The notes beneath the pieces are model-generated. The model saw nothing but the letters and a program-made list of their open reading frames with translations. It was not told where the DNA came from and ran no database searches. Position numbers and translations under genes: made by a program. This document shows positions 1 through 10,421 of a stretch of 64,000 nt of DNA, piece by piece. How positions within the stretch are numbered: position 1 is the stretch's first letter; every line of letters begins with the position of its first letter. Location of the stretch: assembly GCA_947471745.1 (NCBI GenBank), contig CANJKZ010000774.1, forward strand, positions 2,586,001 to 2,650,000. The letters are read 5' to 3'. This DNA is from Closterium sp. Naga37s-1 (Eukaryota; Streptophyta; Zygnematophyceae; Desmidiales; Closteriaceae).

Positions 1-80
1 ACAGGAGCTACGCTGGCTCACCTACTTGCTGACTGACCTAGGAGAGCCGCCTCGTTCTCCTCCAGTTCTGTACGTAGACG
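1..80 (+). pseudogene. Ty1/copia family-1 RNase H fragment
   Basis: The plus strand reads QELRWLTYLLTDLGE and then PPVLYVD, matching the RNase H region of the family-1 copia near 26411-26490. The window edge cuts the 5' side. At about position 80 the similarity stops abruptly at a junction with an unrelated exon/intron fragment, so this is a relic and not a functional domain. The missing left part lies outside the window. Confidence 0.85.
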
Positions 81-879
81 CAGTGAACGCAGTGTGCATG
101 GCGCTGGTGGCAAGGCTCTGGTTATCAGACCAAATTGGTCTGAGGGTCTAAAAATCAGACCTATTTTTTTTCATTTCATCTGATTTTCAAAACCATCAAA
201 TGTATTTCATCTGATCCATAAGACGAAGGATTATATTTCGTCTGAAAAAAAATGTCAAAGTGTTTTAGTTCGTCTGACATTTCAGACATCGCGTATGTAT
301 TCATCTGATACTGACAAAGTACCCCCCCCCCCCCCCCCCCCGCTACTCCTTCCCCCGTGCCCGTGCCCCGTCAAGCCCCTCACGCCAATCCAAGCTGCCC
401 CCCCCACGAAGTCCCTCGCTCGCTCCTATAACCAGGCTAGCCCGTCCATCAAGCCCATAACCATTACAGCCTCCCCCACTCAAGACCCCCCCCCCCCCCC
501 CCCCCCCCCCCACCCCACGCGCCCAGTCCCTCGTACCAGTACAACAACCCCTTTCCCCGCAATTCCCTCCACCCCCTTGGACTCGCACGTCTCGCAAAAG
601 ACACGTACCACCGTCTCTGTACACGCCCCTCGAAGCCCAACCCCTGCAGCACCCCCCTTGCCGCCCAACTGCCACACATGTCTGCTAGCGTGCTGCCAGC
701 GCCGCTGCAAGTGGCGTATTTATACTTCGTTGAATCAGATTCAACTCATACTGTACTGTGTATTTGGCTAAATCAGACAGTGAAAATAAATTCGTCTGAA
801 AAATCAGACATGGCCTCAACATTCGTCTGACAAATCAGAAAAAAAAAAAAAAAAATGCCCACCGCAACGTCAGACGAAA

Positions 880-918
<39 letters not shown>

Positions 919-1099
919 CAGACGGACCTAAATCCTAGCAAGAGCCCTGGCTGGTGGGATGGTGGAATGGGGAGAGCAGGGAGAGAGAGAGAGCGAGAGA
1001 GACAGGTGGAGATATATAAGATATTGGGAAAACAAAATGTAATCGGGAGATGGTGAGGCACTGGGATGGAGAAGGACAAGATGGCGAGATGGTGAGAAT
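81..1099 (-). pseudogene. Paralogous intron/terminal-exon fragment, interrupted by a hAT element
   Basis: With the hAT element (111-949) and one TSD copy removed, the minus strand reads a pyrimidine-rich stretch ending CCACCAG and then a frame giving A-M-H-T-A-F-T-A-S. This parallels the intron end and terminal exon at 19380-19445 (CCCGCCAG, then A-T-H-T-A-F-A-A-S). It is therefore a second copy of the same gene segment, cut at about 80 by a copia fragment and at 1099 by the LTR of element A. The hAT target duplication overlaps the putative 3' splice site. The function of the parent gene is unknown. Confidence 0.55.
111..949. mobile_element. Non-autonomous hAT-superfamily element (MITE-like, 839 bp)
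   Basis: The ends are imperfect terminal inverted repeats: CAAGGCTCTGGTTAT on the left and, read from the other end, CAGGGCTCTTGCTAG. Exact 8-bp direct duplications GCTGGTGG flank it (103-110 and 950-957). An 8-bp TSD and CAGGG-type ends are diagnostic of hAT transposons. The interior has no transposase but many copies of TCGTCTGA/TCAGACGA-like words, which could be subterminal transposase-binding motifs. It also has homopolymers: C20 at 322-341, C26 at 486-511, A17 at 839-855 and T35 at 884-918. The proline-rich open frame at 295-771 comes from the C-runs and is not credible as a gene. Confidence 0.9.
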
Positions 1100-1224
1100 T
1101 GTGAAGAATGAGGAATGAGTGAACTAGCAAGCAGTTGGGTACAAGTAGGAAAACCTAAAAGTGTTGTACCCCATATAATCTACCCCACTACAGCCTACAC
1201 AGACTATAGCAGATAAGTTTGACA
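1100..1224 (-). repeat. 3' LTR of copia A (125 bp)
   Basis: The plus strand starts TGTGAAG and ends TTTGACA. It aligns with the 5' LTR at 8219-8350 and with the 132-bp LTRs of element C. It is followed on the plus strand by CACCCCCATAG, which on the element strand is a polypurine tract (CTATGGGGGTG) directly before the LTR. The shared GGGTACA...TGTACCC inverted repeat is present. Confidence 0.85.
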
Positions 1225-1421
1225 CACCCCCATAGGCAAAGTGGGGGAGAACAAGAGGTCACAAGACCAGTCAAGCAAAGCAAAGCAAGCTCAGGGTGGA
1301 TCACAACGTCACCACACAATCCGAGCACAAGAGCAAGGCCAAAAGGCCAGTTCACATGCAAGATCATATATAAAGGTAAACAGGCAAGTGCAGGTATAGA
1401 AAGATCACAGTACAAGCAAGG
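1225..1421 (-). other. 3' untranslated part of copia A, with polypurine tract
   Basis: This lies between the pol stop and the 3' LTR and is about 200 bp. It is homologous to 26727-26953 of element C. The polypurine tract borders the LTR. No separate gene is seen. Confidence 0.7.
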
Positions 1422-2728
1422 TCAAGAAGTGAGCAAGTGAGGCCAAGTAGGCACAAGACCTAGCATCGTACAAAAGCGCTGATGATCACCAGGCGGAAGT
1501 GCCTTGGTAAAGATATCAGCAGTGTTGGCCTCAGAGGCCACGTAAGCAAGGCGCAGCTGACCACGCTGCTGCAGCTCACGAGCAAGGAAGTAGCGAAGAG
1601 CAATGTGCTTCGTTCTGTGCTCCAGTCTGTGCTCCCGACACAAGGCCAGCATGGCCTTGTTGTCTACGTACAGAACTGGAGGCGAACGAGGCTGCTCTCC
1701 CAGGTCGGTCAGCAGGTAGGTGAGCCAACGTAGCTCCTGAGCAGCCATGGCCCCGGTGTAGATCTCAGCCTCACAACTGGAGCTGAGAACCGAAGACGAG
1801 TGGGTAGACCGCCAAGAAACAAAGCCGGAACCAAGGCTGAAGGTGTAACCCTGTGACGACCGCTGCGTAGCTGAGTCGTTAGCCCAGAAGGCGTCTGCGT
1901 GACCAGTGAGAACAAGCCCAAGCCCGATGTACTGCACAGGTAACGCAGTACCCTCTTCGCAGCATCCCAGTGCACCTTTCAGTGCCTACCGGGAGCCACG
2001 TAGCGAGCTAGAAGGCTGAGAGGGTACGCTAGGTCAGGTCCTGTGCACATCATCAGGTACATGAGGCAACCCACAAGCTCTGGGTACGGACCACTCGACT
2101 CTACGGACTCGTTCGAAGGTGGAGCTAAGAGCGAGTGGCTGGTAGACAGAGGAGTGGGCTGTGGCGAGGAGAACTGGAAGCCTAAGCGCTGAAGGACCTG
2201 GTGCACCATGTGTGACTGAGTCAGTGTGATGGTGCGCCGCGATCTGTCCCGGGTGATCTGCAGGCCAAGATAGCTGCGCAGTTCACCCAGGTCAGAGCAG
2301 GTGTGTCTCTTCTGTAGCTCGGACTTCACAAGGGCCAGTGCCTCAGTGTCAGCAGTGGCAAAGACGAGGTCGTCGAACGGCGCCAGCGAGGTGTCGGTGC
2401 GTAGAAACAGCGATGGGTCCACAGTAGAAGGAGCAAACCCAAGAGCCACAAGTGTAGTCCTGAGTGTGTCGTGCCACTCGCGAGGCGCCTGGCAAAGACC
2501 GTAGACTGGCCGGCGGAGGCTTCACTGGGTACCTGCAGGAAACGTCCCTGTGAAACCAGGTGGTCGGCGTAGCCAGATCTCGTCGTGCAGGCTGCCCTGC
2601 AGGAAAGCAGTACTGAAGTCGAGAGAGTGCAACTCGTAGTCACGCTGAGCAGCAACGTGCAGCAACACCCGAAGAGTAGTCATCTTCGGGGTGGGGGAGA
2701 AGGTCTGGAAGTAGTCAACTCACTGTCG
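1422..2728 (-). pseudogene. Copia A reverse transcriptase-RNase H, broken
   Basis: RT landmarks read on the minus strand include LHSLDFSTAFLQGSLH, RPVYGL and LRSYLGLQITRD. RNase H follows with LTGHADAFWANDSATQ, SSSCEAEIYTGAMAAQEL and NTADIFTKALPPGD. Compared with copy C there is an in-frame 18-nt deletion that turns the catalytic PFYVLVYVDDLVF into PFDDLVF. There are stops at 2523-2525 (Trp to TGA) and 1977-1979 (Arg CGA to TGA), and a small deletion near 1925. The polymerase would be inactive even if translated. Confidence 0.88.
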
Positions 2729-5461
2729 CTAACTGAAGCCCCGAGCAACGTAACGCGCCTTGAAGGCAGGCGGAGAACCCGGCGGCCGCTTCACCCTGAA
2801 AATCCACATGCCATCGACTATGTTCGCCCCAGGTGGGGGAACCTCGTCAACGTAGGTGCCTGTGGACTTCCAGGATGCCATCTTGGCAGCCATGGCTGCC
2901 TGCCACTGAGAGGAGTAAGGACCCGTAATCGCCTCTGCGTAAGAGCGCGGGGTCGGGATGTCTGGTGCATCCGGGTCTCCCTCAGGGGCAAGCAGCATGG
3001 AAGCGAAACAAGGTACAGCAGCTGCAAGACACTCAAAGTCCTCCTGCCTGTCCTCAAGGACGTCCGTGCCAAGAGCACACTCACCCCCGACGGACGGAGG
3101 ACTGGCAGACTCAGACTCAGCAACAAGAGCAGTGGCGTAGTCGAGACGGCAGGCAACAGCAAAGTCAAGCAGCTCAGCAACGAGAGCAGACGCAGCAGCA
3201 GACTCAAAGGAAGGGTCAGTGACAGCAATGGTGAGGAGACGAGAGACAATGGGACTGGCAGCACAAGCGCTGTCAGGCGCAGGGTCGGGGACCTCAGGAA
3301 GAGAGGACTCAGGAGGATCAGGCAGAGGAACACGCAGTGGAACAGAAGAAGGACGGAGTGCCATAGCGTGCGTGCCGGGGACAGGAGGAGGACGCGAATG
3401 AGGAGCGCGATGATCAGTGCGAACAGGCGAGACAGAACGAGACGCAGGCTTACGACACTCTGTAAGACCGCCTGACTGCTCAGTGTATGGAGAGGGAGCG
3501 GGAAGTGGGGAGGCTGGCTGTAACGGCGGCTGCGACTGGTCAGGTGGAGGACACAGGAGGGGAGGAGTAAGGTCGGTAGAAGGCTGGGTACCAAGAACCT
3601 GCTGAAGCAGGGGAACGAAGTACGGTCGCGGCCGCACAGTGCTTCCAGCACCTCCAGCGCCAGGGTCAACAGCTCCAGCACCTCGAGCTCCAGCGCCTCT
3701 GGCTCCAGTGCCTCCAACTCCAGCTCCTCCAGCTCCAGCGCCTCCAGCGCCAGCTGCTCCAGGCTCTGTAGGGTCTCCAGCTCTAGCACCCTCAACACCA
3801 CCAGTCCCGGCAGCTCCAGTACCTCGGGTACGAGCACCTCCAGGACCTGGGGCCGCAGCACCTCCAGCACCTCCAGCTCCAGTAGCTCCAGCACCTCCAG
3901 CTCCAATAGCTCCACTCCGAAGGCGTGCGCGTCGAACAAACCTCTCACGCAGCTGCTGCTGAGACAGTCTCGGCGACACACCAGTAGAACCCCCAGATGA
4001 AGCAACACCCTGAGGCTCAGCACCTCCAGACTCCGCACCCTCCGACGCAGCAGCCCCAGGCTCAACACCCTCAAGCTCACCACCCCCAATCCCAACACCC
4101 CCAGGCTCAGCACCCTCAGACTCTGCACCCCCAGGCTCCGCACCCCCAGGCTCCGCACCCCCAGGCTCCGCATCCCCAGACGCAGTAACCCCAGAAGCAG
4201 CACCTGGAGCAACACCTGAGCCGACAGCTACCTGATCAGGCGCAGAACCAGGGAGAGGGTCTACCTGAGACACACCCGAGGGAGCAATACCCTGGGGCGG
4301 GAGGGGGTCTACCGGAGGTGGACCGGGAGCAAGGAAGAGCGGCGGGGGCGGGGGAGGGGCAGAGCAGTAGGGGAAGAGACGGTAGAAGGGAACCGACTCG
4401 TCGAACGTGGCGTCCTGAGACGGGAGGACACGGCGCGATGTGGGGTGGTAAAACTGCCAGCCAGGCGCGTCAGGGACAAAGCCAAGAAAGACGCAGGGGA
4501 TAGCACGGGGGGAGAGCTTGTCCGCGGACGTATCGCAAGCAAAGGCACGAGAACCCCAGACCCGGAACACCGACGCATCTCCAACCTCCCCCATCCAACG
4601 CAGTGTGGGCGAGGTCTCCGGCAAGGAGACACGGGGCCAGAGGTTGAGCTGATGCGCAGCGTACCGGACCGCAAACGGCCACAGAAATTGGGGAGCAGCC
4701 GCATGGATCATGGAGGTACGAGCGACCTCCATGACTAAGCCAATGCGGCGCTCAGCAATCCCATTTTGCTGAGGGGAGTCCGGAAGCATGAACAAATGGA
4801 GTATGCCCTCCCCACGACAAAAGTCCCGCAAGAGGCTGGAGGAGAACTCACCACCTCTGTCAGAGTGCAGACACAAGACAGGAAGGTCATGGCCGAACCG
4901 CTCGCGCAGCTGGAGACGGACTGTGCGGATCCAAGGGATCAATACATCAACGACCTGACCCTTGCTGCGCAAGGGGAAGACCGTTGTGTACCGCGTGTAG
5001 TCGTCAACGACCAGCAGAAAGTATCGCTCGCGGCTCTGTCCACTGACGCGGGCTGGGCCCCACACGTCCATGTGGAGAGTCTGCAGGGGAGCAGTCGTCG
5101 GGGGAAACGAGGAGGAGTGAGGAGCGGCGCGCTGCCGCCCCTCGACGCAAGGGAGGCAGGGCGGGGCAGGCGAGGGCGGCAGGGCAAGCAGAGACCTGGG
5201 GAGACCAGAGACAAGAAGACGAGAGTGCATGCCACGAAGGCGAGGCCGGGAGGGGTGACCCAGGCGGTGGTGCCACAGAAGAGTCTGGTGCGACAGGAGG
5301 CGACACGAGAAATAGGCGGCTACCTGACCTGACGCGGACACCTGAGCAGACGCAGCTACCTGAGAAGACTCGGTAGCGAGTGTGTACAGACTCGACCCTG
5401 GCCGACGAGTGAACATGGCCTGGTGACGCCCCGTCCGTGTGCACGTGCAGATTGACACACG
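2729..5461 (-). pseudogene. Copia A integrase and integrase-RT linker
   Basis: An open frame of about 910 codons lies between two nonsense codons. It starts just after protease with the GAG-pre-integrase region (LLWHHRLGHPS and CLPCVEGRQ, the HHCC zinc site). The DDE core follows: MDVWGPARV, LHSDRGGEF and QNGIAERRIG. A long Pro/Gly/Ala/Glu-rich linker (repeats of GGAEP and GAGGA type) leads to the start of RT (MWIFRVKRPPG). It ends at TAG 2729-2731, with a second in-frame stop TGA at 2720-2722; comparison with copies C and D gives Gln and Gly there. It is in the same frame as gag-pro upstream, so the original gene was one polyprotein. The integrase itself looks uninterrupted. Confidence 0.88.
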
Positions 5462-7140
5462 CTAACCCCCAGGAGTGGTGGTAGTGACCATCGCATCCTG
5501 GAGGGCAGCGGTACTCACCAAGTTCGTAGAGAACGAGGGGAGGTGAAGAATTGATAGTGAGCCAGACGGAACCGCCGGACACGGGAGGACAGTGGAGGAA
5601 CGGGCCACGACTGGTCCCCCGGAGGGGTCAGCCAGTCTGACCGGGACAGGTGCAGAAAGAGGAGTGAGGGTGGTGCTGTCACGAAAGAAACAGCGCGAGG
5701 CGCCGGAGTCCAACGTGAAAGTGTGCAAGGCCTCAGCAGGCGCAGTACCAGGGAGAGTACCAGACTCACTAGTACCTAGAGCAGCAGCGGCTATACCTGG
5801 GTTAGGCGGCACACAACGGTTACAGCCACCCTCAGCACTAACAGACAAAGCATACATAGCAGAAAGAATAGCATCAAAGTCTAGGTCAAAGATAGCAATC
5901 CTAGACTTAAGCAGATCTGCCCAACAAGGGAGCTCGACGTCGTCACCCAACTGAGCACGCCAAGCGTCGTCGAGGCGGGAGAAGCAGCTTTGCTGAGTGT
6001 GGAGCCGCCCGCAAGTCTGACCGGCAGAGTCACCCGTGTGAATGACATACGGGCAACTACCCCCAGACGCCCCACGCAGAAACCACTCACGAAGCTGCTG
6101 GGGAGATGGGGCCTCGCTCCGACGCTGCTGCTGCTGACGCTGGCCACCCCCAGAACCGACACGCCGAGTGCCAGTCCCACTGCTACCAGTCCCACAGCCT
6201 CCACTGGCGCCACTCCCACCCCTGCCTCCACCACCGCCACCAGAACCCCCACTCCCGCCAATAGTCCCACCGCCGCCACCACCTCCACTGCTGCCCCCAC
6301 CACCACTCCCGTTGCCACCTCCACCACCGCCGCTGCCACCTCCACCACCCCGACCACCCATGCCCTTGCTGTTGCGGCGCTTCGCACTAGCAGAAGCAGC
6401 CCCGACGTCCTCAGCAACAGAGACGTCTGCAGCAGCAGCAGAGGCGTAGGAGGGGGCAAGGGGGGAGGGAGAACACCCCTCAAAGAAGGGCGAGCGCGGA
6501 GTGCCACGAGCAGCACCTACAGCAACTGCACTAGTCTCAGCTGCGAGGAGATGCTGCTCGAGGAGGTCAACAGTGAGGGAGGCGGGGTCAAGAGAGACGA
6601 AGTGGTCCCTGACAGAGCGAAGAGAGTCAGGGAGGCGGGTGACTATAAAGTAGAGAGTGATATACATCGGGGGCGGGTTCCTGTCAAGGAACTCAGCAGG
6701 AATGGCAGCGCAGTAGCGAGCGTCACTAGCACGAAGGTGGGAAACCAGGTCCTCGACTGTGGTAAAGGCGGACAGCTCGGGGAACAGGTAGGGCAGAAGC
6801 AGGCGGCCTAGAGCAGCAGTGGCATGGGAGGAGTAGCGAGCGACTACAGCGTCGTACAGTGCTTGCGCTGTCCTGTGCTATCCGAAGTGAGCGCATTCAG
6901 CTAACGGCAGGTGGTTGCGAATGGCTAAGCGAGCAGCAGCATCACGAGTAAGCCACTGTGAGCGAGTCGAACTGTCAGCTGTGGCGGGAGGGGCAGTAGG
7001 AGTGCCTGACGCTAGGTCAAACAGCGAGACACTGTCCTTAGAATCGCTCAGTAGGTACAGCTGCAGGTCGTCTAGCCACATGTCAAACTGAACCGGTCTG
7101 CCCTCATGATCAAACGCTAGAACCCGAAGCGAAGCCGTAG
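5462..7140 (-). pseudogene. Copia A gag-protease
   Basis: Gag begins near 7140 with LRVLAFDHEGRPVQFD. The ATG present in copy C (21330) is ACG here, so the start is lost. A stop precedes the HRTAQALYDAVV segment near 6880. Gag has a Gly/Ser-rich tract and then a Cys/His cluster spaced C-x13-C-x3-H-x4-C, wider than the usual copia CCHC knuckle. Protease follows with the active-site motif LDSGASRCFF, which the other family-1 copies in this window lack. The frame ends at TAG 5462-5464 where copies C and D read CAG; translation would otherwise continue directly into integrase. Confidence 0.87.
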
Positions 7141-7169
7141 CTGTGCAGCACGCACGAGAGCACTAGCAA

Positions 7170-8200
7170 CTGTAGCAGTAGCAGCAGTGACAGTGGGGCA
7201 AGGGGACGACGGGGCCGGGCGGGGGCTAGGTACGGGGCCGGGCACGGACTAGGTACGGGGCCGGGCGCGGGCAAGGGACGGGGCCGGGGGCGGGCTAGGT
7301 ATGGGGCCGGGCGCGAGGTAGGTACGGGGCCGGGCGCTGGGCTAGGGACGAGGCCGGGCGCGGCTAGGGACCGGGCCGGGCGTTGGGCTAGGAACGGGGC
7401 TGGGCGCTGGGCTAGGGACGGGGCTGGGCGCGTGCTAGGTACGGGGCCGGGCACTGGGCTAGGGATCGGGCCGGGCGTGGGCTAGGTACGGGGCCGGGCG
7501 CTGGGCGAGGTATGGGGCCGGGCGCGGGCTAGGTACGGGCCGGGCACGGGCTAGGTACGGGCCGGGCGCGGGCTAGGTACGGGGCCGGGCGCGGGCGAGA
7601 GACGGGCCGGGCGCGAGCTAGGTACGGGGCCAGGCGCGGGCGAGAGACGGGGCCGGGCGCGGGCTAGGTACGGGGCCGGGTGGGGCTAGGGACCGGGCCG
7701 GGCGCGGACTAGGTACGGGGCCGGGCACTGGGCGAGGGACGGGGCCGGGCGCTGGGCGAGGGACAGGGCCGGGCGCGGGCTAGGTACGGGCCGGGCGCGG
7801 GCTAGGTACGGGCCAGGTGCGGGCTAGGTACGGGGCGAGGCGCGGGCGAGAGACGGGGCCGGGCGTGGGCTAGGTACGGGCCGGTCGCGGGCTAGGTATG
7901 GGCCGGTCGCGGGATAGGTACGGGCCGGGCGCGGGCTAGGTACGGGCCGGGCGCGGGCTAGGTACGGGCCGGGCGCTGGCGAGGGACGGGGCCTGGCGCT
8001 GGGCTAGGGACCGGGCCGGGCGCGGGCTAGGTACGGGCAAGGCGCGGGCTAGGTACGGGGCCGGGCGCGGGCTAGGAACGGGGCCGGGCACGGGGCTAGG
8101 GGCCGACGGGCCGCGTGCTAAGGGTCGACGGGCCGCGTAGGCTAGGAGCGACGGGCCTAGGGGGGGGGGTACTAGCAGCGTAGCAGGTGGTGGGCCCAAG
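7170..8200 (-). repeat. GC-rich minisatellite leader of copia A
   Basis: About 1 kb between PBS and gag is built from imperfect units of roughly 23-25 bp around GGGCCGGGCGCGGGCTAGG. Copy C has an equally long GC-rich leader in the same position, so a repetitive structured leader is a family trait. Short open frames on either strand here reflect composition and are not taken as genes. Confidence 0.85.
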
Positions 8201-8206
8201 GAACCT

Positions 8207-8218
8207 GCTCTGATACCA
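8207..8218 (-). promoter_or_regulatory. Primer binding site of copia A
   Basis: On the minus strand this reads TGGTATCAGAGC, complementary to the 3' end of initiator tRNA-Met as in most plant copia elements. It abuts the LTR end (8219) with no spacer. Confidence 0.92.
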
Positions 8219-8350
8219 TGTCAAAGTAACAAACGAGAATGGATGAACTAGCAAACTGTTGGGTACAAGTACTAACCCTAATTGGGTTGTACCCCTTATG
8301 GGCTACCCCACTACAGCCTACACAAATGTATAAGCTATAATGTTCTGACA
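8219..8350 (-). repeat. 5' LTR of copia A (132 bp)
   Basis: The plus strand starts TGTCAAAG and ends TTCTGACA, giving TGTCA/TGACA inverted ends. Its length equals that of the LTRs of element C. It carries the GGGTACA/TGTACCC inverted repeat found in all family-1 LTRs here. Confidence 0.9.
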
Positions 8351-8525
8351 GCCACTGTTGCCTTCGCATCTGCCCTCCGAGGCCATCCTATGCTGCTCTC
8401 TCTGCACCTCACCCTCACCACCGTTTCCAAAGGTCTACCTTTCCTCGAGATTTTCCCTTTTTTCATTATGGCAGTATGAAGCATTACTAACCAGAGTATA
8501 GTCTACCTGCATGGGATTCTGTACC
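8351..8525 (+). pseudogene. Copy of the terminal exon of the 19415-19544 gene
   Basis: The plus frame reads ATVAFASALRGHPMLLSL and continues in parallel with the exon at 19415-19544 (AAIASALRDHPLLLSL). Similarity runs on into the downstream region, for example TGCATGGGATTCTGTACC here against ATGCATGGGAGTCCGTACTG at 19649. The 5' part is replaced by the LTR of copia A. Here the frame stays open past the position of the TGA in the 19.5-kb copy. The function is unknown. Confidence 0.6.
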
Positions 8526-9667
8526 AGAATAATGGAAATACACCAAACTATGGATGTTAAGCAATGCGTGTGAATTGGCTCTCACAATTAGTCCGAATCC
8601 TATATTTTCGTGTGTCTATCTTCGTGAACAGGACCATATTTCAGTGAAAGATGTTTACATATGTATCACTAGATCCCGGACCATCCATTCATCAGGTTAT
8701 CATGACCAATCTGCTTAGAATGTTAATTCCGTTCTCAATCAATTGTTTTACGGTACCTGTATTTTGGATTCTGGATCAGGTTCTCAGTTATTCTTGTTTT
8801 TTAACCTAGGAAGCTGTGAAGTTCCTTGATGGAGCTCGCCGTGCAATCTTAATGGCGGGTCAATTTCAGTTCAGTCGCCGCATCTGACGGGGAACGCGAT
8901 TTTCAATGTGTGACGCGTTCAAGCTGGGATGTATTCAGGATTCAGCAACACAGCTAACCTTGGTTCTGGTTCATTGTGGAGAATATTGTAACCATCACAT
9001 TTCAGGCTGACCCAAACTATTTGTTAATGTAGAATATGTATGGTGCAGTGTGATGCAACTTCGTAGCATCGGGTCAACACACGCCAACAAATTCCTCCGA
9101 GCATCTTCAGAATTTCTCAGCGAATCTGTAACCAGAAATTTACGGCGCTGACACTGTCAGGGATTTTACGAAAATCTTAGCTGAAATCCCCCATATTATG
9201 CAGTGAGGTCGAGCACAACAGAGCAGCTGAGATCCACAGGAATGCTGCGGGGTTCACTTTCGCTACAGCCCCCAAACATCTTGCTTCGATCGTTTTCTGC
9301 TTCGACCTCTGCTCTCATTTTCGAGCTGCCCTTGTGGCGGGTGGAGTGGTCTGTTACAGGAGCACGAAACCCTCGCTGGTACCGCACTAAAATTGGCGAG
9401 AGTTGCTAGGAAGTTACCTGAAACGGACGAACTGCTGGATTGGGACTGCGAACGCGAAGTCTGCTTGACGTCATGCTTGATTGACCTCACAAAGGCCCGC
9501 TGGATTTCTTTCTACCACACAGCTCAAGGGACCGCGGAAATTACTAGTTCATTGGTCATACCCCTAGCCCATCGCGGAAACTACTTGTTCATTGGCCCTA
9601 CTCTTAGTCATCGTGATCCACAACCAATGGCATTCTCTCAAGCCGTGGCACAAACGTCCCTCGATTC
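8526..9667. other. Unassigned unique-looking DNA
   Basis: No convincing gene or transposon ends were found. Short open frames exist on both strands around 9196-9490. The best one, on the minus strand, starts at 9490 and is Ser/Arg-rich, with possible splice signals and CCAAT-type repeats upstream, but there is no homology I recognise. The right boundary at about 9668 is where a truncated family-2 gag begins. Confidence 0.5.
9532..9595 (-). promoter_or_regulatory. Two 40-bp-spaced CCAAT-containing repeats (possible promoter)
   Basis: Two near-identical segments ending TTCATTGG lie at 9532-9555 and 9572-9595, exactly 40 bp apart. On the minus strand each gives CCAATGAAC followed by TTTCCGCG. 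They lie 40-105 bp upstream of a minus-strand ATG at 9490. Paired CCAAT boxes at this distance suit a core promoter, but no downstream gene is established. Confidence 0.3.
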
Positions 9668-10421
9668 GCCAGCGCCATCCGCACTCGCCAACTCACGGCG
9701 GCGGAAATCCTCTTGAAGGATAGCTCGCTTCACGTCTTCAAGCGAGAGGCGGGGCAAGTCGCGATTAAGGTTGATGATGAGCAAGGACCATGACTGTGGG
9801 AGTAAGGCCAACAACTTGGTCTTCTTTTGGAGCTCACTATAGTTCAAATCAGCTCCCTCAAGCCGCGTCAACAAGTCGAAGAATTTCTGCACCCCTTCTT
9901 CAACCGCTTCGTCTTCTTCAATTCGTAGTGCCGCCATTTGCCGTTCCAACACCACCGCTACCGCCGCTGTTGCAGGAGCATGTACACCCTTGAGAGCAGC
10001 CCATGCCTATGGTCCTTTCTCTGGTTCACGCTGGAATGGCTTGATGTGACGGATCTGACTGCTCCCCAACGCTTGCCCAAGTAAGAGATAGCCTTGTGCG
10101 CTCTTCCGCACCCACGGGCTCTTCTCCGGGTCGTTCTCGGGGCGCTTCTCCGTTCCTTCCATCACCTCCAGCAGGTCATAGTGGTCAAAGATGTTCTCCA
10201 TCTTGAAGGACCATTCAGCAAAGTTGTCACCGTTGAACTTGTCAAGCCCAAACACCCTAGGCTCATCCCTAGGTGGGCCAAGACTTGGTTGCATGGGCGC
10301 CATGGCTGAATCACGGGGTTGGCCTTGAGCTTGAGCTTCTCCACTGCCACCAGCACCTCTGCCACCCCTTTCCTCAGGTCCAGACATTGTCGAAACTGCT
10401 CCAAGGGCCTCTGATACCACT
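9668..10421 (-). pseudogene. Truncated second gag of copia family 2 (tandem remnant)
   Basis: This is nearly identical to 15336-16088 of element B, beginning at the PBS next to the LTR at 10422. The frame reads MSGPEERGGRGAGGSGEAQ as in B but has a nonsense codon after FQREPEKGP, where B has Lys. It is cut at 9668, before the zinc knuckle. Reading the minus strand, the order is LTR, gag-pol, LTR, partial gag: two elements sharing the middle LTR. Confidence 0.88.

Larger units (their letters stand above)
1100..8350 (-). mobile_element. Ty1/copia LTR retrotransposon, family 1, copy A (degenerate)
   Basis: On the minus strand the order is 5' LTR (8350-8219), PBS (8218-8207), a GC-rich minisatellite leader, gag, protease, integrase, low-complexity linker, RT, RNase H, purine tract and 3' LTR (1224-1100). 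Integrase before RT defines Ty1/copia. The sequences outside the LTRs (AGAAT on the left, GCCAC on the right) do not match, so there is no TSD. Both flanks are pieces of the same paralogous gene but in opposite orientations, suggesting rearrangement after insertion. Coding is broken by several stops and by loss of part of the RT YVDD motif. Confidence 0.92.

Noticed and set aside
295..771. Proline-rich protein of 158 codons
   Set aside because: It lies wholly inside the hAT MITE and is driven by C20 and C26 runs.
3639..3962. Pro/Ala-rich plus-strand frame in copia A
   Set aside because: It is antisense to the Gly/Ala-rich linker of the pol polyprotein.
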